This document shows, piece by piece, positions 19,454 to 31,559 of a DNA stretch of 64,000 nt (the stretch's first letter is position 1; the number at the start of each line of letters is the position of its first letter). The stretch is from the NCBI GenBank assembly GCA_031772625.1, contig CM062820.1:317524545-317588544 (forward strand). Direction: 5' to 3'. The position numbers were made by a program, and so were the translations under genes. The stretch comes from Pinus tabuliformis. Its lineage: Eukaryota; Streptophyta; Pinopsida; Pinales; Pinaceae. Under the pieces are notes generated by a model that made no database searches, was not told the DNA's origin, and worked only from the letters and a program-made list of their open reading frames with translations.

Positions 19454-21455
19454 AGCTAAAAAATTTTAACTACTACACACGAAAACAAAGTAAAATCTCA
19501 AATCAAACCACCTAAAGTCTCTAAAGAACCAAACAAATTTGAATCACACGCCTAAAGAATCTAGGGCGTCAAACCAAGCACAAACAGTAGCCTTTCAGAC
19601 CGAAAATGCTAGTTGGTGATGAAGCCCAACATCGCCGGATTCAGTACAGAAGTGGCGGGTGGAACAGTTACCCCGACAACCTGCTTAATGAATAGACCGG
19701 CACAAGTTCCTCCACTTTAACCGTCTCGAGTGAAGTGAACCCCCCGGAAAATCCAAGTGAGTCTAGCCGACGTCTGCTCCAGGTACAGTGGGATCTTCCC
19801 TCCACCGTCACCTCGGTAGAATCCTAAAGATAATGGTCACTAAGGTTACCAACCACAACAAATGCACCTGGGGGAACAGTCTACACTCCGACAGCACGCA
19901 AGGGCAGAGTATCAAGCTCAATCCCCTTGCCGGTTCCTTGACAATAATCCAAGGTTTACCGACAAGTGACCCCTGGCTCCTTGACAATGGTTAATCCGAG
20001 GTTTACCGTTTGTAATACGTGCGTGTCTGGCGTCGTTCCCAACGAGGGGGGATTGATCCCCTCACTGGTTCGGACACGAGCTCGTGCTTCTCCTTTAAGA
20101 GGAGCTTTCCCAGAGTACAAATGAGACAATTGGATTTATTCTATCACAAGATAAGCTACTTGTTTGGTTTTGTTGTCTTGGAGAGTTAATTACTCACCTA
20201 CTCCAAGACACTAGCCTGATCTAAATTGGTGTTTCAGAGCCCTAGTAAATAAAAGTTACTACGTTGATTTTACTTTAAGCGTTAATTTTATGGTTTTTCT
20301 TAAAGACAAAAGGTAGCGGAAGTGAAACCAATGGTGTGTAGACTCGACTCAAACCACTACAAAGATGCACCTAAGATGATTTACGCTACTTTCCTTTTTT
20401 CAATGAAATTCTTAACTAAGAGAGTTGAGAGATGCAAATTTTATAGAAAACAACTTTCTTAGTAAAGACAATCAAAGAAACAATTCTCTCTATCTTTCCA
20501 AGCATACAAACATGACCACTCTTTACGTGCACGAAAAACTCTTTTTCTTTCAAAACTCTTCAAAGCTACTTGAAACAAAACTTTTCAAAGGAGATGTTTT
20601 TGTATTTTCTCTTATTTAATAAAACATATAAATCTATCTTAACGAAAATCAATCTTAAAAGCTATAAAATCTATGAAAACTTGACTCACAAGCAAATCAA
20701 AAAGAAATTTATTCTAAGCAAACCTAACGAGGCAAAAGCCTACAAGGATGATTCTAGGTTGTTTTACTTGACCAAAATCAAGTCAAGGACCAGCTAATGC
20801 AGAATCAAAAGACTAGTCAAAACAAAACTCAAATCTTTTTGTTCTTTTTGTAAAATGGAATTCAATACTCAATCAACAAGCACTTCGAAATTTGCCAAAG
20901 AGACAACTCAATGGTAAGTTGCTCTCACAGGTAGACTTTATGACAGGTCTGACTTCTAAGAATGCTGACAAAACCAGAGAGATCTAAGGCTTGACAACTT
21001 CTACCGCCAAAGTCACTACAAGACCTACTCAAAAATCAAACCCTAGGGCTTAAACTTCTATGAAATCCACTAAAACGCTCAATGCTATCGAAACAAGTTC
21101 AGGTGAAGATCTTTGACAAGAGAATAATGGATCTGGGCAGTAAAAACTAAGAAAAAGCAAAATCTAAGAGAAAAAATGCAAAAAATGGAATTTTCTTAAA
21201 TTTTAGCAGGGGACGCAGGCAACCCGTTAAGACAGGTGCGGGCCCGCTCTGTGCACACAGCGACAGTGCGTCCAGGGACGCACTGTGCAATACTCAGAGG
21301 GTGCATCCTACTGGAAAATTCAAGAAAAACTAAATTGAATCTAACCCTAAGCTAACCCGCCCAAAAACAAAGTCACAGAGCCAAAAACCAGAAAATAAAT
21401 GACTTTTCTCAGAGCAAAGTTGCATACAAAGGAAAAGACTTTCACATCAATGGAT
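19454..21455 (-). other. Tat-1 5' leader, about 2 kb
   Basis: Between PBS and gag-protease. No credible protein; Ogre-type ORF1 was not seen. The gag end carries TTTTTTAG, a possible 3' splice site. A G+C-rich patch lies at 21208-21312. Confidence 0.6.
21208..21312. repeat. G+C-rich GACGCA/GCGTCC motif patch in leader
   Basis: Repeated GGGACGCA, GTGCGGGCC, GTGCGTCCAGGGACGCAC (itself a palindrome) and GTGCATCC in AT-rich surroundings. Related in style to the patches in the LTRs and in intron 1 of the antisense gene. Confidence 0.5.
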
Positions 21456-21473
21456 TCCCCAGTGGAGTCGCCA
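21456..21473 (-). other. Tat-1 primer binding site
   Basis: Minus strand TGGCGACTCCACTGGGGA, three bases after the 5' LTR. It starts with TGG, the complement of a tRNA 3' CCA. Tat/Ogre elements are reported to use tRNA-Arg; I could not check the match. Confidence 0.85.
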
Positions 21474-21476
21474 ATT

Positions 21477-22528
21477 TTTCAGGCGGAAAGAGTCGATTGT
21501 GCGGACACAACCAACCTCCCTAGGAGCCTAAGACTCTCTAGTGACAAACAAGACAAACAAGAACAATCCTTCTCTAAACATGCATTTACTATATAAGAAA
21601 TCAAGTGTTTAGATCCTACCTGTAATCCAACGCTGTTGTAGCAGTCCAGCTCCGCTGATCCGAATGAGCTCCTCCTTCACTTTGAAACCTGCATCCACTA
21701 ACAATCAAACGATTAAATAGCACTTGATAATCTCATAGAATAAAACATATTTAACACATAGACCAAGGAGTACATGAAACAACTCATAAATAACAAGTTA
21801 TTGAGAAGAATGGACTCATTTGCATTAATAGGTAACAAAAGGAACAAATACAACCTGAGCCTTGGTGTTGTGCAAGTCCCTCCCAGGGTCCATCAAGAGT
21901 TCTCCTTTACTTTGACAAAGCTCACCCACTTCCAAATAGAACAAGCAAAGATGGCAATCTCTCCTCACAAGCTTCTAAATGGGAGTCCTAATTCCAGCAG
22001 CATTTACCCTTAGAAATGTATAGCTTCCAACCTCCCCTCCTTCTGGCCCAATGCCTGTATTTATAGTGCTTAAGAGGAAGTTAATCAGGTCCACCATCAA
22101 TGGGATAATCCCCTCTTTGGATGGGATAGCTCCCTTATTGATGGGATAAGTTCCTCTTTGGTAGGGGTGCATGAACCATCTGGAGGCGCTCAATACACGT
22201 CGAACAACCTTCTAGAATGCTCTAGAAATGACCACAAGTAACTTTTTAAAGATGAAACTTGCGCATTTTGACCTTTACAGGGGGACGCACCTGCCCCTTT
22301 ACATACAGAGCATCCAAAGACGCAGCTTTTGTGAACATTGGGTGCGTACCCGCACGTAAGGTTGAGAGAACCTGCATACCCAGAGATAAATACATTTATA
22401 AAGACTTTCTCTCTTTTTGGAGTTTGACATGGAGAGCAGAGGCATAAGACTTGCCTAAGAGGATAGCATGACTGTTGATAGAGCCATACTAACTGTAAAT
22501 AGTCATGGTGACATTTTTTAGTGTAACA
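21477..22528 (-). repeat. Tat-1 5' LTR (right)
   Basis: 1052 bp, about twelve substitutions from the left LTR and no indels. One difference changes the terminal CA (minus-strand end CCTGAAA instead of CCTGACA). The outer end TGTTACA touches the duplicated target at 22529. Confidence 0.93.
22058..22066 (-). promoter_or_regulatory. Tat-1 LTR TATA box
   Basis: Minus strand CTATAAATA. It is present in both LTRs (left copy 7626-7634). Transcription of the element would start roughly 30 bases further along the minus strand. Confidence 0.65.
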
Positions 22529-22997
22529 GATGGTGTAAATGGAGTCAATACAACACATGATATCCTTTTTCTGGTTAAAATCTTGGAGAATTGTGGTGAC
22601 TTGGCATTAACATGAGTTTCTTCTTTTGGACCAATGTCCCCACTAAATGTCATCATCTTCCCCTCCTTGTGATTATCACCCTTAAGGAGACAAGTTTTTT
22701 TTGAGTTGAAATTTCCACGTTGCATGGCTAACTTAACTCACACTTGAGTTGACTAGTCAAGGATGACCAAGTTCACTGGCCACCTCCAGCCTATTAAAAC
22801 AATTGTTCTCACTTAAAATATATTTTTATCATTTTTATGTAGAGGGAGGAGGTTATGGTTGCCATACCTGAGCCTACGTGTGGATCGATCTGTTGTATAG
22901 GCTTGCATGATGAAGTTAGACCATACATCATTATGAACAAGGTATTTGACCTCTTCGACTTATTTCTTGTGCATGTATTCATTTTTTATGTTGCCTT
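22529..22997. repeat. 469 bp duplication, right copy
   Basis: Partner of 6576-7044, directly against the outer end of the right LTR. To its right the sequence continues into the original right flank. Confidence 0.9.
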
Positions 22998-23339
22998 GGT
23001 TGTTGCTATTGTTGTGTGTTTGCAGGTGCTTCTTATAATATTCGAGTTACTGCTACTGGTGGAAATCCTCCTTGAGAATGAGATGCCTCTTCATGGCTAC
23101 AAACCAAACTTCATCATCCCTTTTGGGGGTGAAAAAGCATAATATCAGTGTTTTATATGTGGTTGTACAGACTACTACACGAGTGGTTTCTTCCTGTAGC
23201 AGTCCCTTGTTCTCCCCTTTAAAAATTTCGTTGGCATGAGCGAGATGATGGAGATGATGATGATTGATGAGGATAGGGTTAGAATCATGGAGGAGTAGTG
23301 TAGGCAATGTAGAGACAGAAAGTGATAGCTTCTATGTGT
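22998..23339. other. Unassigned flank right of Tat-1
   Basis: Contains a GTTGTTGCT run and a TGTGTTTGCAG|G word that could be a splice acceptor followed by ~90 open codons shared with the duplication. No protein family was recognised. Confidence 0.4.
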
Positions 23340-23349
23340 GTGTGTTTTT

Positions 23350-23640
23350 TTAAGGAAGGACAAATTGGAGAAGTTTGAGCAAACATTTGGCGAAATGAGT
23401 GGATGGATGATTGATGAGTAATGGAAAATTCATAGGACAATGCTCTTTACCCTTGTTTATTTGATCCTTAGGTATCAAGGCATAACAGGTGGAACTAAAA
23501 ACCATGAGATGCCTCACCGAAGGAATGTGGCCATACCACATTTCATAGGGAGTCTTAATTTTTATAACATGAGATGGACACCTATTCTTTATATACACAA
23601 CACATAGAACCACATTTAGCCCAAAAAATCAAATTAACAT
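23350..23640 (-). pseudogene. Copia integrase C-terminal remnant
   Basis: Minus-strand text VYIKNRCPSHVIKIKTPYEM followed by WYGHIPSVRHLMVF and STCYALIPKDQ is the conserved C-terminal part of copia integrase. The catalytic core upstream (23640-24300) survives only in scattered, frame-shifted pieces. Confidence 0.75.
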
Positions 23641-24329
23641 TCTTGAAAAACATCATTGAACATACCATATTTAAAATTGTCTTGTTCATTCTTTTAGCTA
23701 CACCATTCTATTACGGATTATAAGGCATGGTTGTTTGATGTTTGATCCCATGTTTTCAAATTCATTTGAAGTGTATTATTTTCCATTGCCAATAGGAATA
23801 GAGCCAATATGATATTGTGCATCATTGTCAATCCATGCATGAAAGTTATTGAATATTTGAAAAGCTTCAAATTTGTTTAATAAATAAACCTAACACATTC
23901 TGGTGTAGTCATCAAATATTTATTAAAATTTATAGAAGGAACAAGCATTGGGCCACATAAATTAGAATGAACGAGTTCAATTTTTTATGTTCTCTGTAAT
24001 GAGAACCATGAAAACACCATTTGTTGTGCTTTCTTAAGATACAAGAATTTCATTTCTTAAGTGTCCTAGGAATAGTTGGAAAACAAGTAACACCATTTTT
24101 CTTCAACAAACAAAGCTTGCCATAGTTGAAGTGCCAAAATATAGCATGGCATAAAAGACTTGATGGAAGTGTACCTTCATCATAGTGAGATCTATATGAA
24201 AAAAAATTTGCATGAGAAGAGGTTCCTTGCAGGTTCGAAGTCTTTATTCCTCTATCCAAGTCATGAGAAGTGAGTGCTATGATGTGTTTATAACCTCAAC
24301 CTTGCCATGAAATATGTGAATGGAGTGTC

Positions 24330-24833
24330 CTAGGTGTGGATATGGACCAAAGACAACAAGTTTCTCCTCAGCTCTGAGAGGTATAGAACATCATGTAAAA
24401 TAAATTTTGCATGACCAAGTAGTTTCAGCCTAGTGGTGCCAAGACTTGATGGCTTGAGTTTTGAATTGTATGCAAAGTACACTGCTCCATCAACATTATC
24501 AGTGAACTCTTCAAAGAAATCTCTTCTGAATTTCATATGGCAAGTTGGTCCTAAATCTAGCAACCAAGTATTGAATAAGTCTTTAGTTACTCCAATGTTG
24601 CAATGTGCCACAACATCATGAGTGGAATCAGGTGCTTTTCCTTTCCCTTTTACTAGGTGTTTTACCTTTTTATTCATTTCTTTCTTTCTTGATTTTGTGC
24701 CAAGGAATCTTACATGTGGAAGCATCATGCCCATTTCTATTGCAGCGTATAAGATGAATATTAGACCTTTCTGATTGGAAATGGCTACCCCCTCTGCCTC
24801 TAAAATTATTCTTTCCATGTCATCTTTTGCCAC
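24330..24833 (-). pseudogene. Copia gag end and protease remnant
   Basis: The frame gives a protease site changed to DLG (TWLLDLGPTCHM; DSG expected) and GAG pre-integrase text ending LSELRRNLLSLV. A zinc knuckle with NRNGHDASTCK is visible in another frame near 24710-24750, so a frameshift separates it from protease. Non-functional. Confidence 0.7.
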
Positions 24834-25529
24834 CTATTCATCTAGAAGAATCTTGTCCCTGATTCTTCTCCTTTTATTCAAGGCAACAACTTCTTTAGGA
24901 GACTAAGTAGTTATCTTCTTCCCAAAATCCTTCTCTCTTTCAACAAACTTTTTCTCAAGGGAGTCAAAGGAAATCTCCTTAAGTTTTCCACTTGCTTGAA
25001 AAGTTTCGAGATAATGTGAGTAAATGGGATATAGTCCCTTGAAATAAGTAATGACATGAACATCTATTTAAAAACCAATGGATTTTATGACATGCATAAT
25101 GGATGTTATTTATGATGCTAAGGAAAGAGGGTCATCATTTTTCAACTCAGTATTGAACAACTTGATCATCAATTAAACAACATAAAACTCAGAGTGTAAG
25201 CCATATAATTCCTTCAACTTCCTTAAAGCCTCAAAAGCATTTGAAAATGGTGAAATATTACGACTCACCTCTTCATTTATTGATGCTGCAATCAAGGCAT
25301 AGGCCTTTTTGTTCTTATTTTCCCAAATGACAAGCTCCTTTTTTGAAGTGAGGTTTTTAGCTGCATTGTCTCTTTCTCCTTCACAAACTCCTTTCCACAG
25401 TTCATTGAAAATAAAGGTGTGTTTTATCTTCAGTGTATTTCTCTTTTCTATTGAGAAATCCTCCCATAATATAGATAAAGGAGTGCATTATGTACCTATT
25501 GACAATGCTATAAATCTTTTAACCAAGGG

Positions 25530-26300
25530 AGTCTACCCGATGTGAAGCCCCAACTAGACCTCACACCGTTTGGAGTAGGAGCCCCAACCAAAAACACGAT
25601 CAGTTACCATTGTCCTTAGGGATTTTCCTTAGTTGCAATTATTAACATAAGAGGTTACACAACATTGTTTGGAACACGCAAATAAGTTAACAATGTGAAG
25701 CATACAATTTCAATGTATACAAAGTACTTTCACGATGAGGAGAAAGAGAGTGAGCCTCTCAAAGAAAATTAATAGTACTATCCGAAAAGAGAGACACAAG
25801 AGAATAAGAGAATTGAAAGTTAGTCCACAAATTATTTCACAAGGCAACCATGATCATAAAACCAAATACAACTCACCTTCAACAAGATAAGTACCAAAGC
25901 CACTGAAATAGTTCAATTTCCTTAGTATGTGTGAGAAAAACATATACTACAAACATATAAAGAATAATATTACTATATTTCCAATACATGCATGAAAATG
26001 TGTTGGCTCATTGAGCTTCATATATTAAATGGAATTGATGATATCTACAAGTACAATGCTGCCACACTAGCCCAAATAGTGGAACATTAAGTCACGACTT
26101 GTTTCTCCAATGAAATATCTTCTCTCCTTTGCCAATGCTAGAGTAGCCAAGGTGAAAGTTAAAGTCCCAAAAGTTTTTTTTCTTGATTTAAGAGGGTGTT
26201 TTTATATCAAATGAGGTGACTTTTCACCTCCCATGTGACTCTTGATCTCCCTCATGACTCTTGAGCTTATCAATGATTTTTCAAATTCTTACATGACCTT
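25530..26300. repeat. Diverged repeat related to 37190-38000
   Basis: The two stretches share words in the same order: CTCA(G/C)ACC(A/G)TTTGG, GTGTTGGCT, GGAA(T/C)ATTA, AGCCAAGG and CCCTCATGACTCTT. This looks like two old copies of one LTR or non-autonomous element. Ends were not defined. Confidence 0.45.
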
Positions 26301-26949
26301 TGAGCTTCTACAAGACTTTTTGAACTCAATAGTGACTCTTCATATTCCATGGGGAACCCTTGGTCTTCCACCCATTTTAAATTACATAATTTATTTCCAC
26401 AAATGATTGCGTAAGACACTATGACACATGTGGCTCTTGAGAGGACTTTTGACAATGACGACATGGAACTTCATGATGATGTCGCATTTCCATGCTTCTT
26501 CTTTTGTTGATTTCTTTACATCTTCATGATGAATCTTGCATGTTATTTATATTAATCCTCTAAGGGGTTGATTGATATGGAGTCTTCATGCGATCATGAC
26601 CTTTGATCTTCTGTCAGAAACTAGTGTATCTTAATCTTCTCTTCATGATCATATTTTTCTTTTAAACTACAAAGGTGTCTTCTAGTAGGGACGCCTTCTC
26701 CATCTCCTTCATCATCATCCTGGCATAACATGATATGATACTTCCAACTGAAATCGGCTCATGAAAATACGACATCAGTCTAATAAACCCCTAGTCTAGC
26801 ATGCTTTATGACAGCCATTAGCTAAGATGGAACCAAGTGATAGACTGAGATACTGGCTCAAGGATTTCTTAGTTGTGTAGCTGAGGAGGTCAAGGGATAG
26901 GAATGAGCCTTGAGATTGTGTAATATGCAGTTTATGATGTCCAAGGAAA
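26301..26949. other. AT-rich unassigned sequence
   Basis: Repeated phrases around CATGACTCTTGA and CTTGATCTTC at the left end; otherwise no gene or element recognised. Confidence 0.4.
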
Positions 26950-27290
26950 AATAATTATGCAGTTGAGGGGCTCAAGGGGTTTGGCTGGAGGCTTGAGGCT
27001 TGAGGTTTCCCATTGCATAGTTCCAGAGGGACATAGGCCTAGGCCTTGCATAGTTGCACTATTCAAGAGCTCAAGGTTGAGGCTTGTTGCTTGAGACTAC
27101 ATAGTGCAAAGAGGAGCCTAAATAAAGGAAGATACTACATAGTTCTAGAGCTCAAGGATTGGGACTGAGCATTGAGACTCTATAGTGCATGGTTCTGAAA
27201 GGAAAGGACTGCACATTGCATAGTTCCAAGATGTAATGTTTGAGCTTGAGGGCTGACACTGCATAATGCACAGTTCAGTAATTCTGAGTG
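26950..27290. repeat. Degenerate minisatellite-like repeat
   Basis: The phrase (T)GCATAGTTC.AGAGCTCAAGG..TTGAGGCTTGAGACT recurs, with starts near 26958, 27012, 27047, 27137, 27186 and 27217. Spacing is irregular, 30-90 bp, and every unit is diverged. Confidence 0.6.
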
Positions 27291-28319
27291 AGGCCAGGCT
27301 GCTTGATCAAGAAGTTTTCCAAATTTGGCTAAGTGTGGGATCAATAGAGAAAAGTGAATAAGGATGAGGCTTCAACGTGATCACACACTTAGAATAGTTG
27401 ATGACACAACCTTGATCACTCATAACACATGAACAACATACTTCCCTCAATGCGATGGCATTGGGACAACTTTCCCCAAGTGCAACACGAAAGGTACACT
27501 TGTGTGATAGTGCTTGATTTTTTTGCAATGAGTGTGATACATGTCTAGATTATAAGAATGACTCACTAAAACCCATATTACCCCTTGAAACAAACAAAAA
27601 CTACATTTGTACAATGTGCGATGTTTTTCATGCCAAAAGGCGACATTTGCGACGACACTTGCAAAATGCAAACGAAATTGAAAGACACACATGCCAAAGC
27701 GAAGATAACATGAAAGAAACACTTATTGAAGTGAAAAAAAAAAAAGTGACAGTCATAAACATGAAAGCAACAATTGTGAAAGAAATGGTGCACAAAAGCA
27801 ACAGTTGGAAAAAAAACTCACCAAGTAGTAGTACAATCGCAACCAAAAGTGAGAGACTATCAATTGAAAGAGCACATTGACTGCCATCATAAATTGAATT
27901 TTGCACAGACACCATCTTGATGGATTGTGTTGTGCATGTTCAAGATTGTGTAAAATAATGCACTCGTGAACTTGTTATAGACTAAACACATGTATGAAAG
28001 TGACTTTGACACTTAGAAACTGAGAAGAATACTTAAACACTTAGCATAATGTTCACTGATCCTGAAGTGAATAGATTGTTAGATCCTCAGTAGGTTCCAA
28101 AATTTACATGTAGGAAAATTTTTGGAGGGTGTTAATCGAAGAATCAACAATACCTTAAAAAAACTCAACTCAAAGGTAAAAAAATATGGTTCAATGCACA
28201 ATACTACTCACACCATATATTAAACATCTCCATAATATATTTACACCATACATATGTACTTCATACTGGGAGAACTCAATGTATGGGAGAAATCAACATA
28301 TGGGTTTAAAATAAATTAT
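27291..28319. other. Unassigned sequence left of the tandem duplication
   Basis: No gene. Purine-rich plus strand with an A-run near 27737; CATATGG-type words cluster near 28180-28330. Lys-rich short frames at 27614-27880 look accidental. Confidence 0.4.
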
Positions 28320-28517
28320 GGTCTTCCATATGTGGTCATCTCACCATACCATATATACCACAAACTTTTTTTAAAGGTTATCATATGCACACATTAAGAA
28401 TGTTTAAAAACTTCAATGCATGTTATTATGCCGTCACATATGGCCAATAACAACTTTGAATTATGCATCACACCATAGAGCACCAACGCACAACAACATA
28501 TAGCACATACAATATAA

Positions 28518-28522
28518 TTAAC
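28518..28522. other. Target duplication TTAAC, left
   Basis: Matches 36238-36242 on the other side of the gypsy element. Confidence 0.85.
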
Positions 28523-30019
28523 TAATCTGATATTGAGATCTTAAACAATTATTGAGGTATTACAGACTCATGTGCGTGGATTTCCTATGTTACTTTGTGC
28601 AATGGATTGATAAGATTGTGAAATACATAGACAATGAAGCAGTAAAAGAAACATAATAGACAACACACATAAACACAAAAAGTTTAATAAGGAGTTCACC
28701 CAACACTCCTGGGCAACATCTCCTGGTCCAGCCTTCAATGGTGACCTCTCTATTATGTCTTCAAAATAGATTTTTACAATAGAGAGCTCAATTTGAGCCT
28801 CACACAACAGATACAAAACAATAAGGATTTACTTGGATCCCCCAAGTCTCTTCTGAGTACACAGACTCTCCTCACTGACTCTCTATCTCTGTTGCTCTGT
28901 CTCAATATTGCCTATCTGTTTTCTATCAATCTATGGATTTAAAGCCAACCTGCACTACCTGTGTGTTTCCTCTTCTTGGGATTTCTGGCTTCTCGACCTC
29001 TGTCCGCTCAAATCCCCCTCTGAGCATTAGCAATCATTTCTAAACACTTTTAGGGATGGTGGCCACCTGTACTGTAACGAAATGGGTCATCGGACCTTTG
29101 AAATCCCAAAATTGGTCATTTTCTGTTTACATAGAGAAACGCTGCAAAACACCGGAAAATCCACCAAATCATTGTTCATCGGATTTGAAATATTATGAAT
29201 CCACCTTATAACTCCTATCGGGTTCACCTGTATACCAACATTGCATCTCCACCGTTGATCTAGGAGATCCAGATCCAATGGCTGTGGTTCATTTTGGGCG
29301 GTCCTTTCGTACAGAGGTTAACCACCCAATGAGGGTGGTTTTATCTCTCCCCAACCTGGACATGTGGCAGCCATTGTATGGGATTAGGCAAAGCCCAACC
29401 CAAACCATTTACTGCCTTTAGACCTCCTGAAATCCTGCCTGTTTTGTGATTTCCCTTTTATATAAAAAAAAAACATTAAAACATGGAATCCCACTCATAT
29501 CGGACTTGAAATAGTATTCAAAAGTATTAATAAACCCTATCGAGTCCATAATATCGCATCGAGTGCATTTCCTTTGTAATCCATTCATTTGGCGGAAATT
29601 TGAAATACAAAGGAAATTGCAGCTTTCCGGATTTCAAAATATATAGAATATCGTCTATAATCTTATCGGGTCCGGCTATCACTGACATCGTTATTATCGG
29701 CCCCACTCCATTGAAATCGCTAATACTTCATTGACCCCATTGTTCGCAATCGCATATACCATGGGGTCTCCACTGATAGCCTCTCTTTCCCACTGCTGAT
29801 TGTGATTCACCGATCAGATCTGGACCGTTGATCGGCCAGATCCGATGGCTCCTGTGCATCACTTTTTTTACTACCGATAAGCTTGTTTTTGATCATTTCT
29901 TCGTGTTTTTGGCCACTGACACTGTTTCCACCTATTCTAATGGTTTTTCCTCATGTGATAGTTTTGATCTTTTAAACGATTTCGAAGACTTAGAGGGTAT
30001 TTGGATCCATTTTGGATCA
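28523..30019 (-). repeat. Gypsy 3' LTR, copy 1
   Basis: Minus strand starts TGATCCAAAATGG and ends ...TATCAGATTA (terminal CA changed to TA). Contains three related ~52 bp boxes of the form TCGGAyTTGAAATA...TATCGGGTCC at 29177-29230, 29497-29549 and 29627-29680. Next to its inner end the minus strand reads AGTGGGAAGGCA, the PPT. Confidence 0.9.
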
Positions 30020-30079
30020 TGCCTTCCCACTGAAAAAGCTTTTGGACCACCAAAAGTTGGTTTTTAAGCATCAATCAAG

Positions 30080-30766
30080 TGAGGATACAACTTCCTCACT
30101 TGTCCAATCTCTATACATCTTACACTACTTGGTTTTGAACCTTTGAGTCCACTTCTCAGGTACTCAACATCTCCTCTACACGTAGTTCTCACCTTCCTAT
30201 CCAGAGCTGTATCTTACTACAAATCATTGAGATATTCAAGAAACAAATCATCAATATAAGGCATCTGACTTTGCTCTTCGAGATATTCAATCAAATAAGG
30301 TTCAAATAGTCTCAAGTTATTTGCATTAACTACTGAATATATGTGCATGTAGGCTGGTAAATCAAGGCGAAAAGAGTTCTCACCAATTTTCTCAAATATC
30401 TTGAAAGGCCCATGCCTTATTGGCTTCAGCTTCTTACCTTCACCTTACATTGTGTCTTTGTTTATGTACAGCCAGACTTGATCACCAACTTGGAAGCTAT
30501 TCTCAATTCGATGCTTGTCATGCCTTGCCTTGTGCTTGGCTTGGCTCTTCTCCAGCTATTCCTGCATTGCATGGTGAATTTCTTGGATATTTTCAATGAA
30601 CTTGGTTGCTTTGTCCACATCACTGTGTCCATCAACTACTATGTCTTTACTAAAGACAAAATCCAAGGGATACCTTGGTGTAAAACCAAAACAAGTCTCA
30701 AAAGGAGATCTTTGTGTATAAGAGTGCTTAGCACAGCTGTAAGCATGTTGCACATAACATAAATGT
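30080..30766 (-). pseudogene. Gypsy integrase C-terminal tail, copy 1
   Basis: Minus-strand text includes HSYTQRSPFETCFGFTPRYP, KHKARHDKHR, HGPFKIFEKIGENSFRLDLP and a tail ending IGQVRKLYPHLIDA. Stops break it near 30556, 30450 and 30216. Confidence 0.7.
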
Positions 30767-31420
30767 TCATCCCAAAGCTTGGGATGCTTGCTGCAATCTG
30801 AGAAACTGGATCATTGTCCTATTGACCACCTCTGTTTGGCCATCTATTTGTGGATGAAAGGTTGTGCTCTTCTTCAGTCTGGTATCCATCGACTCCCATA
30901 GGCCTGACCAAAACTTCCCAACAAATTGGGAATCTCGATCAGATACAATAGAAGTGGGTAACCCAAAATCAACCCATACATGCTGAAAGAACAACTTTGT
31001 TGTTTGTTTAGCTGTGATTTGCTTCTTACAAGGTATTAAAATACAAATTTTGTTGAACCTGTCCATAATAACATATAAATAATCATGACCTTTTCTAGAT
31101 TTTGGCAATCCCCCAACAAAGTCCATGGAAACACTTTCCCAAGGATGAGAAGGAATTGGAAGTGGAGTGTACAAGCCTATTTTTCTATTGTTGGGCTTGC
31201 TTTGAGCACACATGGTACATCCCTTAATATATATAGAAATTGTTTCATGCATTCTTGGCCAATAATAGAACCTTTGCAGCTGTGCAACTGTTTTACTTAC
31301 ACCAAAATGACTTGATATTAGAGAAGTGTGTGCTTCTCAGATTATGTTAACTCTTTCAGTTTGAGGAATGCATAACTTTCCCAAATGATATAAGAGTTGG
31401 TCCTTAACATGATAATCCAA
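30767..31420 (-). pseudogene. Gypsy integrase, copy 1
   Basis: Zinc module near 31340-31200 (HFG.. then CTMCAQSKPN) and a catalytic core with MDFVGGLPKS, SDRDSQFVGKFW and HPQIDGQTEVVNR, giving the DDE triad. One stop lies between module and upstream RNase H frame (~31337). The core itself (30767-31252) is open for 161 codons in both tandem copies. Confidence 0.85.
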
Positions 31421-31559
31421 TTCTTCTACTTGTTTGCCATGACTTAAAGTTGCATATACATCTTTAAAATCTATATCTTGAGCATATTGTTCGATGTAGC
31501 TTTCATGTAATACTGAGTTATGCTTAAGTATAGTACATGCATTTATGATTGTTCTGGAC

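Larger units (their letters stand above)
7045..22528 (-). mobile_element. Tat-1: nearly intact Tat-type Ty3/gypsy element (15.5 kb)
   Basis: Both LTRs are 1052 bp with about twelve differences by eye (about 1.1%), so insertion was recent. Reading on the minus strand, the order is 5' LTR, PBS, 2 kb leader, gag-protease, RT-RNase H-integrase, a second RNase H, a long 3' region, PPT and 3' LTR. RNase H after integrase, the DEG-type protease and an antisense extra gene are known traits of the plant Tat lineage, which includes Ogre. Pol has one in-frame stop (12618-12620); gag-protease is open. On the plus strand, inside the 3' region, is an intron-containing PMD gene. The element is flanked by a 469 bp duplication rather than 5 bp. 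Confidence 0.92.
23340..25560 (-). mobile_element. Truncated, decayed Ty1/copia remnant
   Basis: On the minus strand gag text (about 25500-24840), zinc knuckle and protease (24830-24330), and the end of integrase (23613-23350) occur in order. RT and RNase H are missing: the copy stops at about 23340. No matching LTR pair or target duplication was found. Confidence 0.65.

Noticed and set aside
22855-23142. Hydrophobic 95-codon frame right of Tat-1
   Set aside because: Low-complexity Leu/Val run, no family; half of it is the 469 bp duplication, where the other copy is cut by the LTR.
30412-30762. Plus-strand 116-codon frame with hydrophobic stretches, identical at 41539-41889
   Set aside because: Antisense shadow of the gypsy integrase tail; its repetition reflects the tandem duplication.
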